A stretch of 10,635 nucleotides of DNA from JAUVIB01 sp964424545 (GTDB taxonomy: Bacteria; Calditrichota; Calditrichia; Calditrichales; Calditrichaceae), in the NCBI GenBank assembly GCA_964424545.1, contig CAYRJN010000135.1:1-10635 (forward strand), in the 5' to 3' direction. A program made the position numbers and the translations under genes. This document shows positions 1 through 8,745 of this stretch, piece after piece. Below the pieces are notes generated by a model. That model did not search any database. It was not told the origin of the DNA and was given only the letters and a program-made list of their open reading frames with translations. Numbering within the stretch: position 1 is the stretch's first letter; every line of letters begins with the position of its first letter.

Positions 1-204
1 AACGGCTGCGGCATCGATGAAAAAGACCTGCCCCTTGTCTTTAACCGCTTTTACCGCGCCGATAAATCCCGCAGCAGAGAAGAATACAGCAGCGGCTTGG
101 GGCTTTCCATTTGTAAATGGATTGTGGAGGCGCATAAAGGCAAAATCGAACTGCAAAGCAAAACAGGAAAAGGAACGACGGTCAAGGTTCTTCTACCATT
201 ATAA
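1..204 (+). CDS. Sensor histidine kinase, C-terminal end of ATPase domain (partial, 5' cut by window edge)
   Basis: The first 67 codons of frame 1 read as the end of a HATPase_c catalytic domain and stop with TAA at 202-204. Seen in order: the tail of the G1 box (NGCGI, residues 1-5 of the fragment, with the usual preceding Asp just outside the window), an F-box-like FNRFYRADKSRS (14-25), and the G2 box GLGLSICKWIVEAHKG (32-47), followed by the final beta strands and a short end. This order is that of the ATP-binding lid of class I sensor kinases, so the protein should autophosphorylate on an upstream His and pass phosphate to a response regulator. The sensory part and the partner regulator are outside the window, so its signal cannot be told. 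An overlapping 65-codon ORF starting at 17 is a different frame and not the gene. Confidence 0.93.
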   Translation, partial: NGCGIDEKDLPLVFNRFYRADKSRSREEYSSGLGLSICKWIVEAHKGKIELQSKTGKGTTVKVLLPL

Positions 205-311
205 AATAATATAATCGGCACGTTCCGAGAGATAAACAATTTTTGTTTTTAACGGTAGCGATCTATGAATATCGTAAATTGGTCAATAAATGTAGCATAT
301 CTGTTATTGCG

Positions 312-329
312 TTCCCGACGAATCGGGAA
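312..329 (+). terminator. Small perfect stem-loop between the kinase gene and addA (possible weak terminator)
   Basis: TTCCCGA (312-318) and TCGGGAA (323-329) form a perfect 7-bp stem closed by a CGAA tetraloop. It lies about 108 bp after the kinase stop and upstream of the addA promoter candidate. The following bases are AGGAAATCTTTATTTTAA, so there is no immediate U-tract; termination is possible but not well supported. It could also be a mere RNA fold in the 3' end of the kinase transcript. Confidence 0.3.
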
Positions 330-401
330 AGGAAATCTTTATTTTAACGTGAAGTAGAAAGCGCTGGATTTTATTATTGATTAGGTGTTTATGGTTTCGT
401 A

Positions 402-430
402 TTGAAATGAACAATGATTTTTAATATAAT
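402..430 (+). promoter_or_regulatory. Sigma70-type promoter candidate for addA
   Basis: TTGAAA (402-407, five of six to consensus) and TATAAT (425-430, perfect) are separated by exactly 17 bp. Transcription would start near 437, giving a leader of only about 12 nt before the ATG at 449. The purine run AAGAG (436-440), eight bases before the ATG, is the only Shine-Dalgarno-like element. The fit suggests that addA has its own promoter and is not simply read through from the kinase gene. Confidence 0.6.
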
Positions 431-448
431 TTACCAAGAGCGAATTTA

Positions 449-3400
449 ATGGACAATAATCTTACCGACGAACAAAAACAGGCCTTAGCCTTAGATAAAA
501 ATATTTCCGTCACGGCCGGGGCCGGATCCGGAAAAACTAAAATATTAACCGATCGATTTTTAAAAATCGCAATACAAAACCCGCAGCGCGTCAAAAATAT
601 TCTCGCCATCACCTTTACCAATAAAGCCGCCGGTGAAATGATGGAGCGTATCGCATCTGAAGTGGAAAAGCGCTTACAGCAAGAGAAAGATGATTCTCAA
701 AAATTAAAACTATATCAAATACGCGAACAGCTAAATTCCACTTATATCTCAACCATTCATACTTTCTGTTCCAAAATTTTGCGCGAGTTTCCCATTGAAG
801 CGGGCATTCAGCCCGATTTTAAAGTAACGGAAGAAATCAATACGGTTATTTACAAATCCAAATCCGTTAAATACGCTTTTGATTTTTTAAATAATATGGA
901 AAAAGGAAGTGATTATGGCAATTGGACACAGCTTTTTACAACGGTAGAACTAAGAAATATAAAAGAGCTATTAAATACGGCTCTATCCAATCCTTATGAA
1001 ATGGGAAAAATTAGCTCTCTTTATGAGCGATTTAATTTACAAGCCTATACCCAATTCATTGAAAAACATTGGTTAGAACGCGCGGCAAAATGCGCCTCAA
1101 ACGAAAATGCCGATCAAATCTTTAATGTTGTCGATACCATTTTATCCTTGGATAAACAAAAGGATAAAAGCGCAAAAGCATTATCCCTTTCAGAAATGTT
1201 AACTACTTTTTGGAAAAGTTATCAAAATGCACCCTACTCCGTAACTATGTATTCCGAACTTTTTGTCCTTGTCGAGGCCATGACTACGAACAAAGGGAAA
1301 GCTTATAATAACCTCGCAAAGCTGGGATCAAAAGCAAGTTGGAGCGATATAATTACTAACAATTTGATCGAATTAAGCGCGCTGTGTGCGCCGCTTGCTG
1401 AAAATTTAAAAAAATATAATCCGGGGCTGCTGTTAAAAGAGGCCGATGAACGGTGGTTTGCCGCCTTTAAAACATTTCTGCGCTTGTATAACATTGCTCT
1501 TGAAAAGTTCAAGGAGATTAAAAAAGAACAAAATGTATTGGATTATGAAGATCTGCAAATATTAACCATGCGTTTACTGCAAAACAACGATGACGTTTAT
1601 GAAAAACTCCGAAAACGTTTTGATTTCATAATGGTTGACGAGTTTCAGGACACCAATCCTCTGCAATGGGATATCATCAGTCTTCTCGCGAGAAATCAGG
1701 ACAATAAATTATTCGTCGTTGGCGATCCGAAGCAGTCTATTTACGGATTTCGCAATGCCGATATACGTATTTTTAATAATGTTAGAGAGAAATTTGCCGC
1801 TGATTACGGTAAAGCGGACGATTATCAAGGCAATGTAATTTTCCGTGAAAGTTTTCGTTTTCTGCCTCGTTTGAATGAATTTATTAATTATCTTTTTTCA
1901 GGAATATTACAAGAATCCGACGATAATCCCTATGAAGTCGGTTACCATCCTTTACGTCCCCGCCGTAACTTAGCGGAATCGGGCTGGGTGGAGCTCGCTT
2001 TGATTGATACGGATGATGAGACGCAGAGCGAAGAAGAATATATTGCCCGACGTATTGAGAAACTTATTAACGAGAAAAAATCTTGCTATATCTATGAAGA
2101 GAACGCCGAAAGGGAAAAGGAGATCAAATACGGTCATATTGCCATCCTTATTCGCAGCCGTAACAATCTTTTAAAATTAGAAGAAACGCTGCGTCGCTTC
2201 AACATTCCTTTTAAAACGCTCGGCGGTATCGGATTTTGGGAGCGCCAGGAAATATTCGATTTTTACTACCTGCTGCGGTTCCTATCCAATCCGGCGGATG
2301 ATTTGGCCTTGATAGCCGTTTTACGTTCTAAATTCTTAATGGCGGCAGATAGCGCGCTTTTCTCCCTAGCCATGGAAGACGGCGCGCTTTATCTTGATAA
2401 ATTGAATTCGGGTTTAAAAAAAGGGCATTATGATGCGGATGAAAAAAAGGTTTTGGAAAACGCCGCGCAATTGATCAATAAATGGCTGGCTTTAAAAGAA
2501 CGTGTCGCCTTAGCCGATCTGTTAAAAACAATTATTGACGACACTTTTTTGAAAACCGTTCTACTATCCGGGTTAAATGGGGAACAGCTTGCGGCTAACG
2601 TGGATAAATTGATAGACCTTGCCGACGCATTTGACGCAGGCGGTTTGGGCGGCTTGCAGGATTTTCTATCCAATATTCACGAGCTTATTAACCGCGAAAC
2701 CAAAGAGGGCGATGCCGGGGTGGATATTGAAGACGATGAAACCGTTAAAATTATGACCATTCACGCTTCCAAAGGTTTGCAGTTTCCGGTCGTTTTTTTA
2801 CCCTACCTTAATCCTCAAAAGGGAGGAAATACGGGCGGCATTCTTATTGATCCCGACCTCGGACTGAGCTCGGCGATTAGAAACACGGAAAAGGACGCGA
2901 GTGAGGCTCACACCTTACTGCAATTACTAAAAGCTTTAACGACAGATAAAGAATCCGCAGAGAAAAAAAGGCTTTTTTATGTAGCCGTCACCCGAGCCAG
3001 TAACTATCTTTTTATGAGCGCAAAATATAAAGAGGAAAAAATTAATGACAACTCACCTCTCGAATGGATTGCCCGAAGAATTGATATAAGCGAAGAAGGG
3101 ATACTGAAATTTCCTGAATTCGAAATTTGTATTGTTCACGGCTATTATCAGGCTGTTAGAGATTTTAAAGAATCCGGCGATTACCATATTATCAGGACAT
3201 TAACGGAGACGGTTGATAATTACAAAGGCGATAAAAATAATATCCCGCAACATCTGCTGCCGCTAAAAGTTCCTCAGCCGTCCCAAACTTTTTCCGCTAC
3301 TAAAATTATGACCTATTTGCAAAACAAAGAAGAATATTACCGCCGTTATCATCTCGGTTTTTTTGAATCGGATTATGAGACTTTTGCAAAAGATGTTTAC

Positions 3401-3970
3401 GAAAGCGATCACCATCTTTTGCGCGGCTCTATTGTTCATAAATTTTTAGAACTAAAAGAAAATTACGACCATGACGAGGAATTATTAGATAAAATTCTTG
3501 CTGATTTTGATATTTTTGATACCGAGTTGACGAAGGAATTAAAAAAAGATGTTCGGAGACTGTATGAAAAAATAAGCGATTCTCCGCTTGGTCGTAAAAT
3601 CATGCAACCCAAAGAATACCGCAACGAAGCGGTAATTACAGCGCGCATCGGCAACGATTATTTTACCGGAGCCATCGATCGCCTTATCTTGAATGACGAT
3701 AATATTTGGGAAGTAGTCGATTACAAGACCAATAAAATCAAAGAAAACGAATTGGACAAAGAGGGAAGAAAATACGAATGGCAAATAAAATCTTATGCTC
3801 TGTTTGTCAGCCGGCTATTCCCTGAGCAAAGCGAGTACCCTATTTCCTTTTACTTTTTGGAAATAGATCGTATCTACAGGCGGAATTTTGATAAAGGCCA
3901 AATTTTCCAGATAGAAAAAGAATTTAAGGACATCATCAACAGCATAAAAAATGATTTTCCGCTTGCTTAA
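449..3970 (+). CDS. addA: AddA-type ATP-dependent helicase/nuclease (UvrD superfamily with C-terminal RecB-like nuclease)
   Basis: Cytoplasmic DNA motor-nuclease of 1173 residues, close to the usual AddA length of about 1200. Superfamily 1A helicase motifs appear in order: Q motif LTDEQKQAL (5-13), Walker A TAGAGSGKT (22-30), motif Ia ITFTNKAAGEM (54-64), Walker B VDEFQD (396-401), motif III GDPKQSIYGFR (425-435), motif IV around FRESFRF (465-471), motif V MTIHASKGLQFP (769-780), and motif VI KRLFYVAVTRA (840-850). The C-terminal nuclease shows His997, GAIDR with Asp1077, VVDYKT with Asp1091 and Lys1093, and Q1112-x3-Y1116, so the PD-(D/E)XK centre looks intact. In the known family AddA works with AddB to unwind and trim double-strand breaks for RecA loading. 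No addB is adjacent here; its partner must be elsewhere or of another type. The ATG at 449 puts the Q motif at the very N terminus, as expected. A lone AddA-like helicase-nuclease of another pathway is the main alternative. Confidence 0.92.
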   Translation: MDNNLTDEQKQALALDKNISVTAGAGSGKTKILTDRFLKIAIQNPQRVKNILAITFTNKAAGEMMERIASEVEKRLQQEKDDSQKLKLYQIREQLNSTYISTIHTFCSKILREFPIEAGIQPDFKVTEEINTVIYKSKSVKYAFDFLNNMEKGSDYGNWTQLFTTVELRNIKELLNTALSNPYEMGKISSLYERFNLQAYTQFIEKHWLERAAKCASNENADQIFNVVDTILSLDKQKDKSAKALSLSEMLTTFWKSYQNAPYSVTMYSELFVLVEAMTTNKGKAYNNLAKLGSKASWSDIITNNLIELSALCAPLAENLKKYNPGLLLKEADERWFAAFKTFLRLYNIALEKFKEIKKEQNVLDYEDLQILTMRLLQNNDDVYEKLRKRFDFIMVDEFQDTNPLQWDIISLLARNQDNKLFVVGDPKQSIYGFRNADIRIFNNVREKFAADYGKADDYQGNVIFRESFRFLPRLNEFINYLFSGILQESDDNPYEVGYHPLRPRRNLAESGWVELALIDTDDETQSEEEYIARRIEKLINEKKSCYIYEENAEREKEIKYGHIAILIRSRNNLLKLEETLRRFNIPFKTLGGIGFWERQEIFDFYYLLRFLSNPADDLALIAVLRSKFLMAADSALFSLAMEDGALYLDKLNSGLKKGHYDADEKKVLENAAQLINKWLALKERVALADLLKTIIDDTFLKTVLLSGLNGEQLAANVDKLIDLADAFDAGGLGGLQDFLSNIHELINRETKEGDAGVDIEDDETVKIMTIHASKGLQFPVVFLPYLNPQKGGNTGGILIDPDLGLSSAIRNTEKDASEAHTLLQLLKALTTDKESAEKKRLFYVAVTRASNYLFMSAKYKEEKINDNSPLEWIARRIDISEEGILKFPEFEICIVHGYYQAVRDFKESGDYHIIRTLTETVDNYKGDKNNIPQHLLPLKVPQPSQTFSATKIMTYLQNKEEYYRRYHLGFFESDYETFAKDVYESDHHLLRGSIVHKFLELKENYDHDEELLDKILADFDIFDTELTKELKKDVRRLYEKISDSPLGRKIMQPKEYRNEAVITARIGNDYFTGAIDRLILNDDNIWEVVDYKTNKIKENELDKEGRKYEWQIKSYALFVSRLFPEQSEYPISFYFLEIDRIYRRNFDKGQIFQIEKEFKDIINSIKNDFPLA

Positions 3971-4123
3971 ATAATCCACTTATATCCGTTAATTCAGTAT
4001 CCCGGCATAATTGTACGATTCTATGCATGTAAGCGGGAAGACCCGGCCCTGAATCTTGAAGAACTCCGCAATAAGGTTTTTACCGAGCCGTTTGATAGTC
4101 TTTTTAATATGGAAAATATTTGA
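3971..4123 (+). pseudogene. In-frame open stretch after addA stop, possible gene remnant (uncertain)
   Basis: Directly after the addA TAA (3968-3970) the same frame stays open for 50 codons to a TGA at 4121-4123. The conceptual translation reads like ordinary protein (for example YPGIIVRFYACKREDPALN near its first third), with codons similar to the neighbours. There is no ATG, GTG or TTG near its beginning and no Shine-Dalgarno, so it is not a free-standing gene. It may be the decayed 3' end of an older gene, a lost addA tail beyond a new stop, or chance. I do not recognise a family. Confidence 0.22.
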
Positions 4124-4135
4124 AAAAGAGCCTAA

Positions 4136-7100
4136 TTATTTTTCTCTCTTCTCTTTGCTGATGGTATTAACAAACTCGTTGATTTCTTGCTCAATATCGA
4201 ATATTTTTCCCTCTTCGCCGGCATAATCCCGCGTTTTCAACTTGACATCCGAAATTAGTTTGCCAAGACTGCGAAGCATACCGGTAATTCTCGCGGATTG
4301 CGCATCAATGGTTTTTAACAATTTATCCACGTGCCCTTTGTCCATTTGCGACAATTCCGCCAAAAGAGTGATGGACATGAGGGCATTATTCAAATAGTGA
4401 GACAGCGTAGCCATGAGGCGGTTCATGGCTTCAATGGCGGCCAGCATCTTTTCGCGGTTAACCATGGCGTCTATCAGTTTATTGCGCTCGCTGAAGTCTT
4501 CCATAGCAAAAGTAATCATCTGAATAGTACCGTCGGTATTCACTACCGGCGTTGCCGTAAGAATCAACTCCACATCTTCATTATCTTTATTGTTTTTGTG
4601 CATCTCAATCTGGCTTAATGTGCCGTTATTACGAACCTCTTCTATAATATTTGAAAAAGGCATGGCGTCATTTTCACGGTCAAGCAAACTTAATTTATTA
4701 TTCAGCATCTCTTTTTTAGAATATTTAAAAACTTCCGCCGCTTTTTTGTTCCATGTTGTAATTTTGTCATTCTCGTCAACCGTTACAATGGCGCTGCCTG
4801 CATTTTCGATGATCTTTTCAATATTGGCTTTGGTCAATGCCAGTTCACGGGTGCGTTCACGGATTTTTTCCTCGAGTTCCGCATTTCGTTTATAAATACG
4901 ATTTATTTTATAGCGGTAAAACCGATAAATAATAAACGCCAGCAGCGTCGCTATAAAAAGATAAAAATACCATTGCAGCCAAAATGGTTTCTGAATTATA
5001 AAATGCTTTCGGATTACTTTCCCAACCGGCTTTCCATCTATTAGAGCCTGAAAATTAAAAATATATTCACCTGGCCATAAATTGCTGTAACGGATATTGC
5101 CTGCCCGACCGATTGTCTTTGGCGAGTCGTCTATTCCCGTCAATTGATAGGAATAGCTTAAGCGGTGTTCATTGTAAAAATATAGCCCGGTAAAATCGAA
5201 TGTAATATTATTTCGTCTGAAAGGAATACGAACATTATCATTGTTTAAAAACGACTGCCCCTGTTTCCCGTTTTCATAATAATCGGCCGTAGAAAAATAG
5301 ATTAACGGTTCTATTGAATTGTCAAGCATTTTATCGGGTTGTAAAACCGTAAGCCCGCCGAAAAGCCCAAGCCAAAAATAACCCCGCTTATCGCCGACAA
5401 TGGAATGCTGGGTGGTAAATTCATTTCCGGCCAAGCCGTCTTTGATCGAAATAAATTTAGTGACATGCTCATCCGAAAATTTCTCCAAACCTTCTTCACT
5501 GCCCAGCCATAAATTACCTTTTTTATCTTCGATAATATCCGCAATTATCGTTCCGTGCAAACCGGATTCTTCCCCAAACAGTTTAAAATGATTATTTTTA
5601 AAGCGAATAATTCCCAAATCGGTGCCTAGCCATAAGACGCCGTCTTTACTTTCATATATCACGTAAATAGAATTTACAGGCAATCCCGAGTGTTTATTAA
5701 AATAACTGAATTGATTATTCTCCTGATAAATCAATAAACCGTTATCCGTGGCAACTGCTATGCGACCGTCTCTTAATTCCTCTACGTCAAGCGCACTCTT
5801 AATGGCAATTTTTTCGGGCATTGGCATCTGCTTTATTTCTTCACCGGCCATTTGATATAAGCCGTCCTGCGTTGCAAACCAATAAAGACCGCTTTTATCC
5901 TGTAAAATATCAAATACAATATTTTCTTCCACAATTTGTTTATAGGGAGCGGAAATCAAGCGGCCATTTTCATAAACGGCAAGAGTTCTCTCCCCACCGA
6001 TCCAAATACGTTTTTTTCGATCTTTATATACATGCCATATGATTTTATCGGCAGCCGCTTTAAACCGTTTATCTTTATTTAATACTTTATTATGGATTTT
6101 ATAAACTCCGTCGTCCGTTCCAAGTAAAATCGAATGATCGTTTTCTTGACAAATGGAATTGACTACGCCGGACTTTAGACCGGAATCGCGGTCGTAACTA
6201 TAAATTTCCGAATTGGATAACTTACATAATCCGGAGTTAATACTGCCGAACCAGTAGTTATTCTCGCGATCAATAAAAATAGTACGCATCCCGTCCGTCG
6301 TTAAACCGTTTTTATGATTGATTAATTCGGCGCCTTCTGTTGAAATTTTAAAAATTCCCTTGTCCGTAACTATCCAAAATCGCCCATCTTTGTCTTTTTT
6401 AATTTTAAAAATATAATAGTTTTTGTTTTTATATGGCGTGTTAAGGTAAGATTGAAACCTATTTTCGCCGGTGGAATAAAGATATACGCCGGCAATGGTT
6501 CCGATAATCAGTTTATTCTCTTTTTCAAGAGGATATATGGTTGTAAAGCGATACTTTTTATTTTTTATTATATATTTGTATGTATTTGTTTTCATATCAA
6601 GACATACTATTTCTTTTTTAGTAACAACAAATAATTCCTCTTCTCCAAAAACAAGATCAATTATCCTTAAAGATGTGAGTATATTATTTATTTTATGAGA
6701 TTTTGTGACGCCGTTTTTTAAATAATACAATCCCTGATATCTTGTTCCTATCCATAATATATTATCGTTGCCCTCTAACAAAACGCTGACATCTTTAAAC
6801 GGCGTTTTTGGAGCTTGATACACTTTTTCGATAAAAGGTTTCGTTATTTCGGCAATATTCACTCGGGCAAAGCCGTTGGGCGTTCCCACCCAAATATGCA
6901 AAGAACCGTTACCCGTTATGGATAATATTTGATTATCGGGCAAACCGTCTTGAATTCGAAAACGCTGCCAACTTTCTCCGTCGTAGCGCGTTAAACCGCC
7001 CCCTGCGCCGAGCCATATAAAGCCGTAATGATCTTGATAAATAGAGATGATTTGATTTTGACCAAATTCTTCATTCGCACGGTAATTTTTAAAATTATAT

Positions 7101-7162
7101 TTTTGCCCGTTAACGGTTGATATCAGAATAAAAGATAGAATTATGAAATATATTGGTTTCAT
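4136..7162 (-). CDS. Two-component regulator-propeller sensor with PAS and DHp domains but no ATPase domain
   Basis: A 1008-residue one-pass membrane sensor. Residues 1-19 form a signal peptide (MKPIYFIILSFILISTVNG). From about 37 to 610 there are about 13 regulator-propeller blades marked by W-[LIVF]-G-type cores (for example FIWLGAGGGL 48-57, ILWIGT 135-140, RIWIGG 385-390, VLWLGT 509-514, NLWLGS 550-555, YFWLGL 595-600) and GLPDNQI-like turns. This fits two seven-bladed beta-propellers outside the cytoplasm. A Y_Y_Y domain (about 640-722), a membrane helix (731-749), a coiled coil (750-782) and a PAS domain (about 783-895) follow. A DHp helix carries LSHYLNNALMSI with candidate phospho-acceptor His922. 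The protein then ends 86 residues later: the N, G1, F and G2 boxes of HATPase_c are absent, and no room for them exists before addA. It may need a partner kinase, act as a phosphotransfer or decoy sensor, or be truncated. Propeller sensors of this type often sense polysaccharide breakdown products in Bacteroidetes; the ligand here is unknown. Confidence 0.9.
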   Translation of the reverse strand: MKPIYFIILSFILISTVNGQKYNFKNYRANEEFGQNQIISIYQDHYGFIWLGAGGGLTRYDGESWQRFRIQDGLPDNQILSITGNGSLHIWVGTPNGFARVNIAEITKPFIEKVYQAPKTPFKDVSVLLEGNDNILWIGTRYQGLYYLKNGVTKSHKINNILTSLRIIDLVFGEEELFVVTKKEIVCLDMKTNTYKYIIKNKKYRFTTIYPLEKENKLIIGTIAGVYLYSTGENRFQSYLNTPYKNKNYYIFKIKKDKDGRFWIVTDKGIFKISTEGAELINHKNGLTTDGMRTIFIDRENNYWFGSINSGLCKLSNSEIYSYDRDSGLKSGVVNSICQENDHSILLGTDDGVYKIHNKVLNKDKRFKAAADKIIWHVYKDRKKRIWIGGERTLAVYENGRLISAPYKQIVEENIVFDILQDKSGLYWFATQDGLYQMAGEEIKQMPMPEKIAIKSALDVEELRDGRIAVATDNGLLIYQENNQFSYFNKHSGLPVNSIYVIYESKDGVLWLGTDLGIIRFKNNHFKLFGEESGLHGTIIADIIEDKKGNLWLGSEEGLEKFSDEHVTKFISIKDGLAGNEFTTQHSIVGDKRGYFWLGLFGGLTVLQPDKMLDNSIEPLIYFSTADYYENGKQGQSFLNNDNVRIPFRRNNITFDFTGLYFYNEHRLSYSYQLTGIDDSPKTIGRAGNIRYSNLWPGEYIFNFQALIDGKPVGKVIRKHFIIQKPFWLQWYFYLFIATLLAFIIYRFYRYKINRIYKRNAELEEKIRERTRELALTKANIEKIIENAGSAIVTVDENDKITTWNKKAAEVFKYSKKEMLNNKLSLLDRENDAMPFSNIIEEVRNNGTLSQIEMHKNNKDNEDVELILTATPVVNTDGTIQMITFAMEDFSERNKLIDAMVNREKMLAAIEAMNRLMATLSHYLNNALMSITLLAELSQMDKGHVDKLLKTIDAQSARITGMLRSLGKLISDVKLKTRDYAGEEGKIFDIEQEINEFVNTISKEKREK

Positions 7163-7197
7163 ATTTATATGGGATATTATTTGACAGAATGTTTTAA

Positions 7198-7224
7198 ATT
7201 ATACTTCTTTATTTTAAAATGCAA
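7198..7224 (-). promoter_or_regulatory. Promoter candidate for the propeller sensor
   Basis: On the minus strand a perfect TATAAT (7198-7203) lies 35 bp before the sensor ATG. TTGCAT (7219-7224) is upstream with a 15-bp spacer, two bases shorter than ideal. A start near 7191 would give a leader of about 29 nt. No clear Shine-Dalgarno precedes the ATG at 7162. The site sits in the 106-bp gap after the MFS gene, so the sensor may be transcribed on its own as well as from upstream. Confidence 0.38.
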
Positions 7225-7268
7225 ATTCGTTACTAATAACTCAACGGTCAACTTTGAATATGCGTTCG

Positions 7269-8498
7269 TTAAGACACGGCTTTGCATTGCAATTTCATAA
7301 CAAAAAAATAACTGGAGAGAACGATCATTGCTACGCCAATAAAAACTATATGATAACCCAGCAATTCTATTAATACACCGGCAAAAAGGGGAAACAATGT
7401 CGTTAATATATTTCCGGCTCCGGAAATACCGGCGTAAACAGCGCGGTTCTCATTCGTCGATATTTCAAGAAGTACGCCGCTTACGGAAATGGAATAAGAA
7501 GCCGCAAAAATACCGGATACGATAAAAATAAATTGATATATAGTCTGAGCATTGTTAAATAACAAGCTTAAAAGCGGCGGTAGTGTACCGAGAATCAAAC
7601 TTATTTTCAATAGCGTTTTATATCTAATCTTTTTAGAATATTTAAAAAGTAATAAGCCCGCAATCAACATACCGACGGTTCTGAAAAAAAGAAAATTCCC
7701 GATCAAATTATAAGATAAACCAAAATTCACTTTAGCATAGAGTATTACAAAGGGTAATAAACTTAAACCGAGTCCGAGACTGTTAATAATCAATAAATAA
7801 TATTTTAAATTCACATTTTTCGTGATTTCAGAGGGGATAAGTTTAAAAAATTCTATTAATCCCCTTTTGGCTTTTACAGTAGACGTCGGTTCTTTGATCA
7901 TCCAAAATCCCAGCGTGGCAATTAAAAGTAATGCTCCGGCGCATAAAAACAACACGCTGTAATTGATGGGATAATCATAATAACGAATCAATTTGCGTAC
8001 AATCAGCGCCGATGAAAAGATACCGATACTGTTAATTACCTGACGCGTGGAAAAGAATTTCAATCTTTTCTTTTCCTTTATCGCTTTGCCGAGAATATCC
8101 GTGTAAGAAACGCCGGCAAAGGAGCCGCTTAAAGAGAAAATCGATATGAATAAAAAGATCAAAATAATCGTTAAGTCGCCGCTTAATGAAGCGGATTTTA
8201 AAAATAAAAAAGCCAAGCTGAATAGCGCGGCAACTCTTAGATTTATGCCCAACAATAAATATTTTCTTTTTAATGGTTTATTGGACAGAAATCCGGCAAA
8301 AACCAACTGGAATAAACTTGAACCGCCGAGCATTATTGCAGTCAACAAACCAAGATGGATGGAAGTCCCCCCGGCTTTAATCAGCATAGATGGGATAATG
8401 GTATCCACATCCATAAAATTGGAAGCCAGCGCTAAAAAGGTGGAATGCCAAATAAAGGCTTTAAAATTTCGTCTTGAATTCTTATCTGTTAATTCCAT
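7269..8498 (-). CDS. Major facilitator superfamily transporter, substrate unknown
   Basis: A 409-residue, very hydrophobic inner-membrane protein with about twelve predicted membrane helices (roughly 14-40, 45-72, 79-100, 108-130, 150-167, 178-202, 232-255, 263-285, 297-314, 320-345, 355-380, 382-402). A basic loop between helices 2 and 3 (GFLSNKPLKRKY, 69-80) takes the place of the MFS signature loop, and a longer cytoplasmic linker (203-230, rich in Lys and Glu) separates the two six-helix halves. Length and layout fit a single-component secondary transporter driven by an ion gradient. Nothing in the sequence fixes the substrate or direction. The start at 8498 is the first Met of the frame before a short polar N-terminus; no good Shine-Dalgarno is visible. 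It lies 106 bp upstream of the propeller sensor on the same strand, so co-transcription is possible, but a functional link is not shown. Confidence 0.85.
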   Translation of the reverse strand: MELTDKNSRRNFKAFIWHSTFLALASNFMDVDTIIPSMLIKAGGTSIHLGLLTAIMLGGSSLFQLVFAGFLSNKPLKRKYLLLGINLRVAALFSLAFLFLKSASLSGDLTIILIFLFISIFSLSGSFAGVSYTDILGKAIKEKKRLKFFSTRQVINSIGIFSSALIVRKLIRYYDYPINYSVLFLCAGALLLIATLGFWMIKEPTSTVKAKRGLIEFFKLIPSEITKNVNLKYYLLIINSLGLGLSLLPFVILYAKVNFGLSYNLIGNFLFFRTVGMLIAGLLLFKYSKKIRYKTLLKISLILGTLPPLLSLLFNNAQTIYQFIFIVSGIFAASYSISVSGVLLEISTNENRAVYAGISGAGNILTTLFPLFAGVLIELLGYHIVFIGVAMIVLSSYFFVMKLQCKAVS

Positions 8499-8550
8499 TG
8501 AGCTGAATATTTCGTTTAACTACGCTCAATTTACTATATTTTTGGATTCA

Positions 8551-8579
8551 TTGACAGATTATTTTACAGGGGTTCTAAT
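8551..8579 (+). promoter_or_regulatory. Strong sigma70-type promoter candidate on the plus strand, no conventional gene downstream
   Basis: TTGACA (8551-8556, perfect consensus) and TCTAAT (8574-8579, five of six) are spaced by exactly 17 bp. Transcription would start near 8586 and run away from the divergent MFS gene into a gene-poor stretch, reaching the 19-codon ORF and the strong hairpin about 200-240 nt later. It is the best -35 box in the window, yet it drives no conventional gene. Confidence 0.5.
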
Positions 8580-8745
8580 AAGTCGATTTGTTCGCACCGG
8601 AAAGTGGAATGCGCTTCCGAATCATTTTCATAAAAACATAGCGCGGCAAATTGATTGTTAAAAAATGGTAACTTTATCATTATTCGGACTTCTATGGGAT
8701 ATTTAACGTACGACGCAGGAGCAAAGAAATCCTCAGGGGATTACC

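Noticed and set aside
17..214. 65-codon plus-strand ORF at the left edge
   Set aside because: It is out of frame with the histidine-kinase fragment, which carries the family motifs.
4122..4144. GAAAAA/TTTTTC inverted arms as a terminator between the convergent addA and sensor genes
   Set aside because: The stem is almost wholly A-T with an 11-nt loop and would not be stable.
4331..4895. Plus-strand ORFs of 95 and 101 codons opposite the sensor C terminus
   Set aside because: They are shadows of the PAS/DHp coding region, which has clear family similarity on the minus strand.
8146..8661. 171-codon plus-strand ORF running antisense through the 5' end of the MFS gene
   Set aside because: It mirrors the clearly coding membrane helices on the other strand, has no recognisable domain, and is of the kind produced by the complement of hydrophobic coding sequence.
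8665..8706. 13-codon ORF upstream of the 19-codon ORF
   Set aside because: No Shine-Dalgarno and very short; nothing supports translation.
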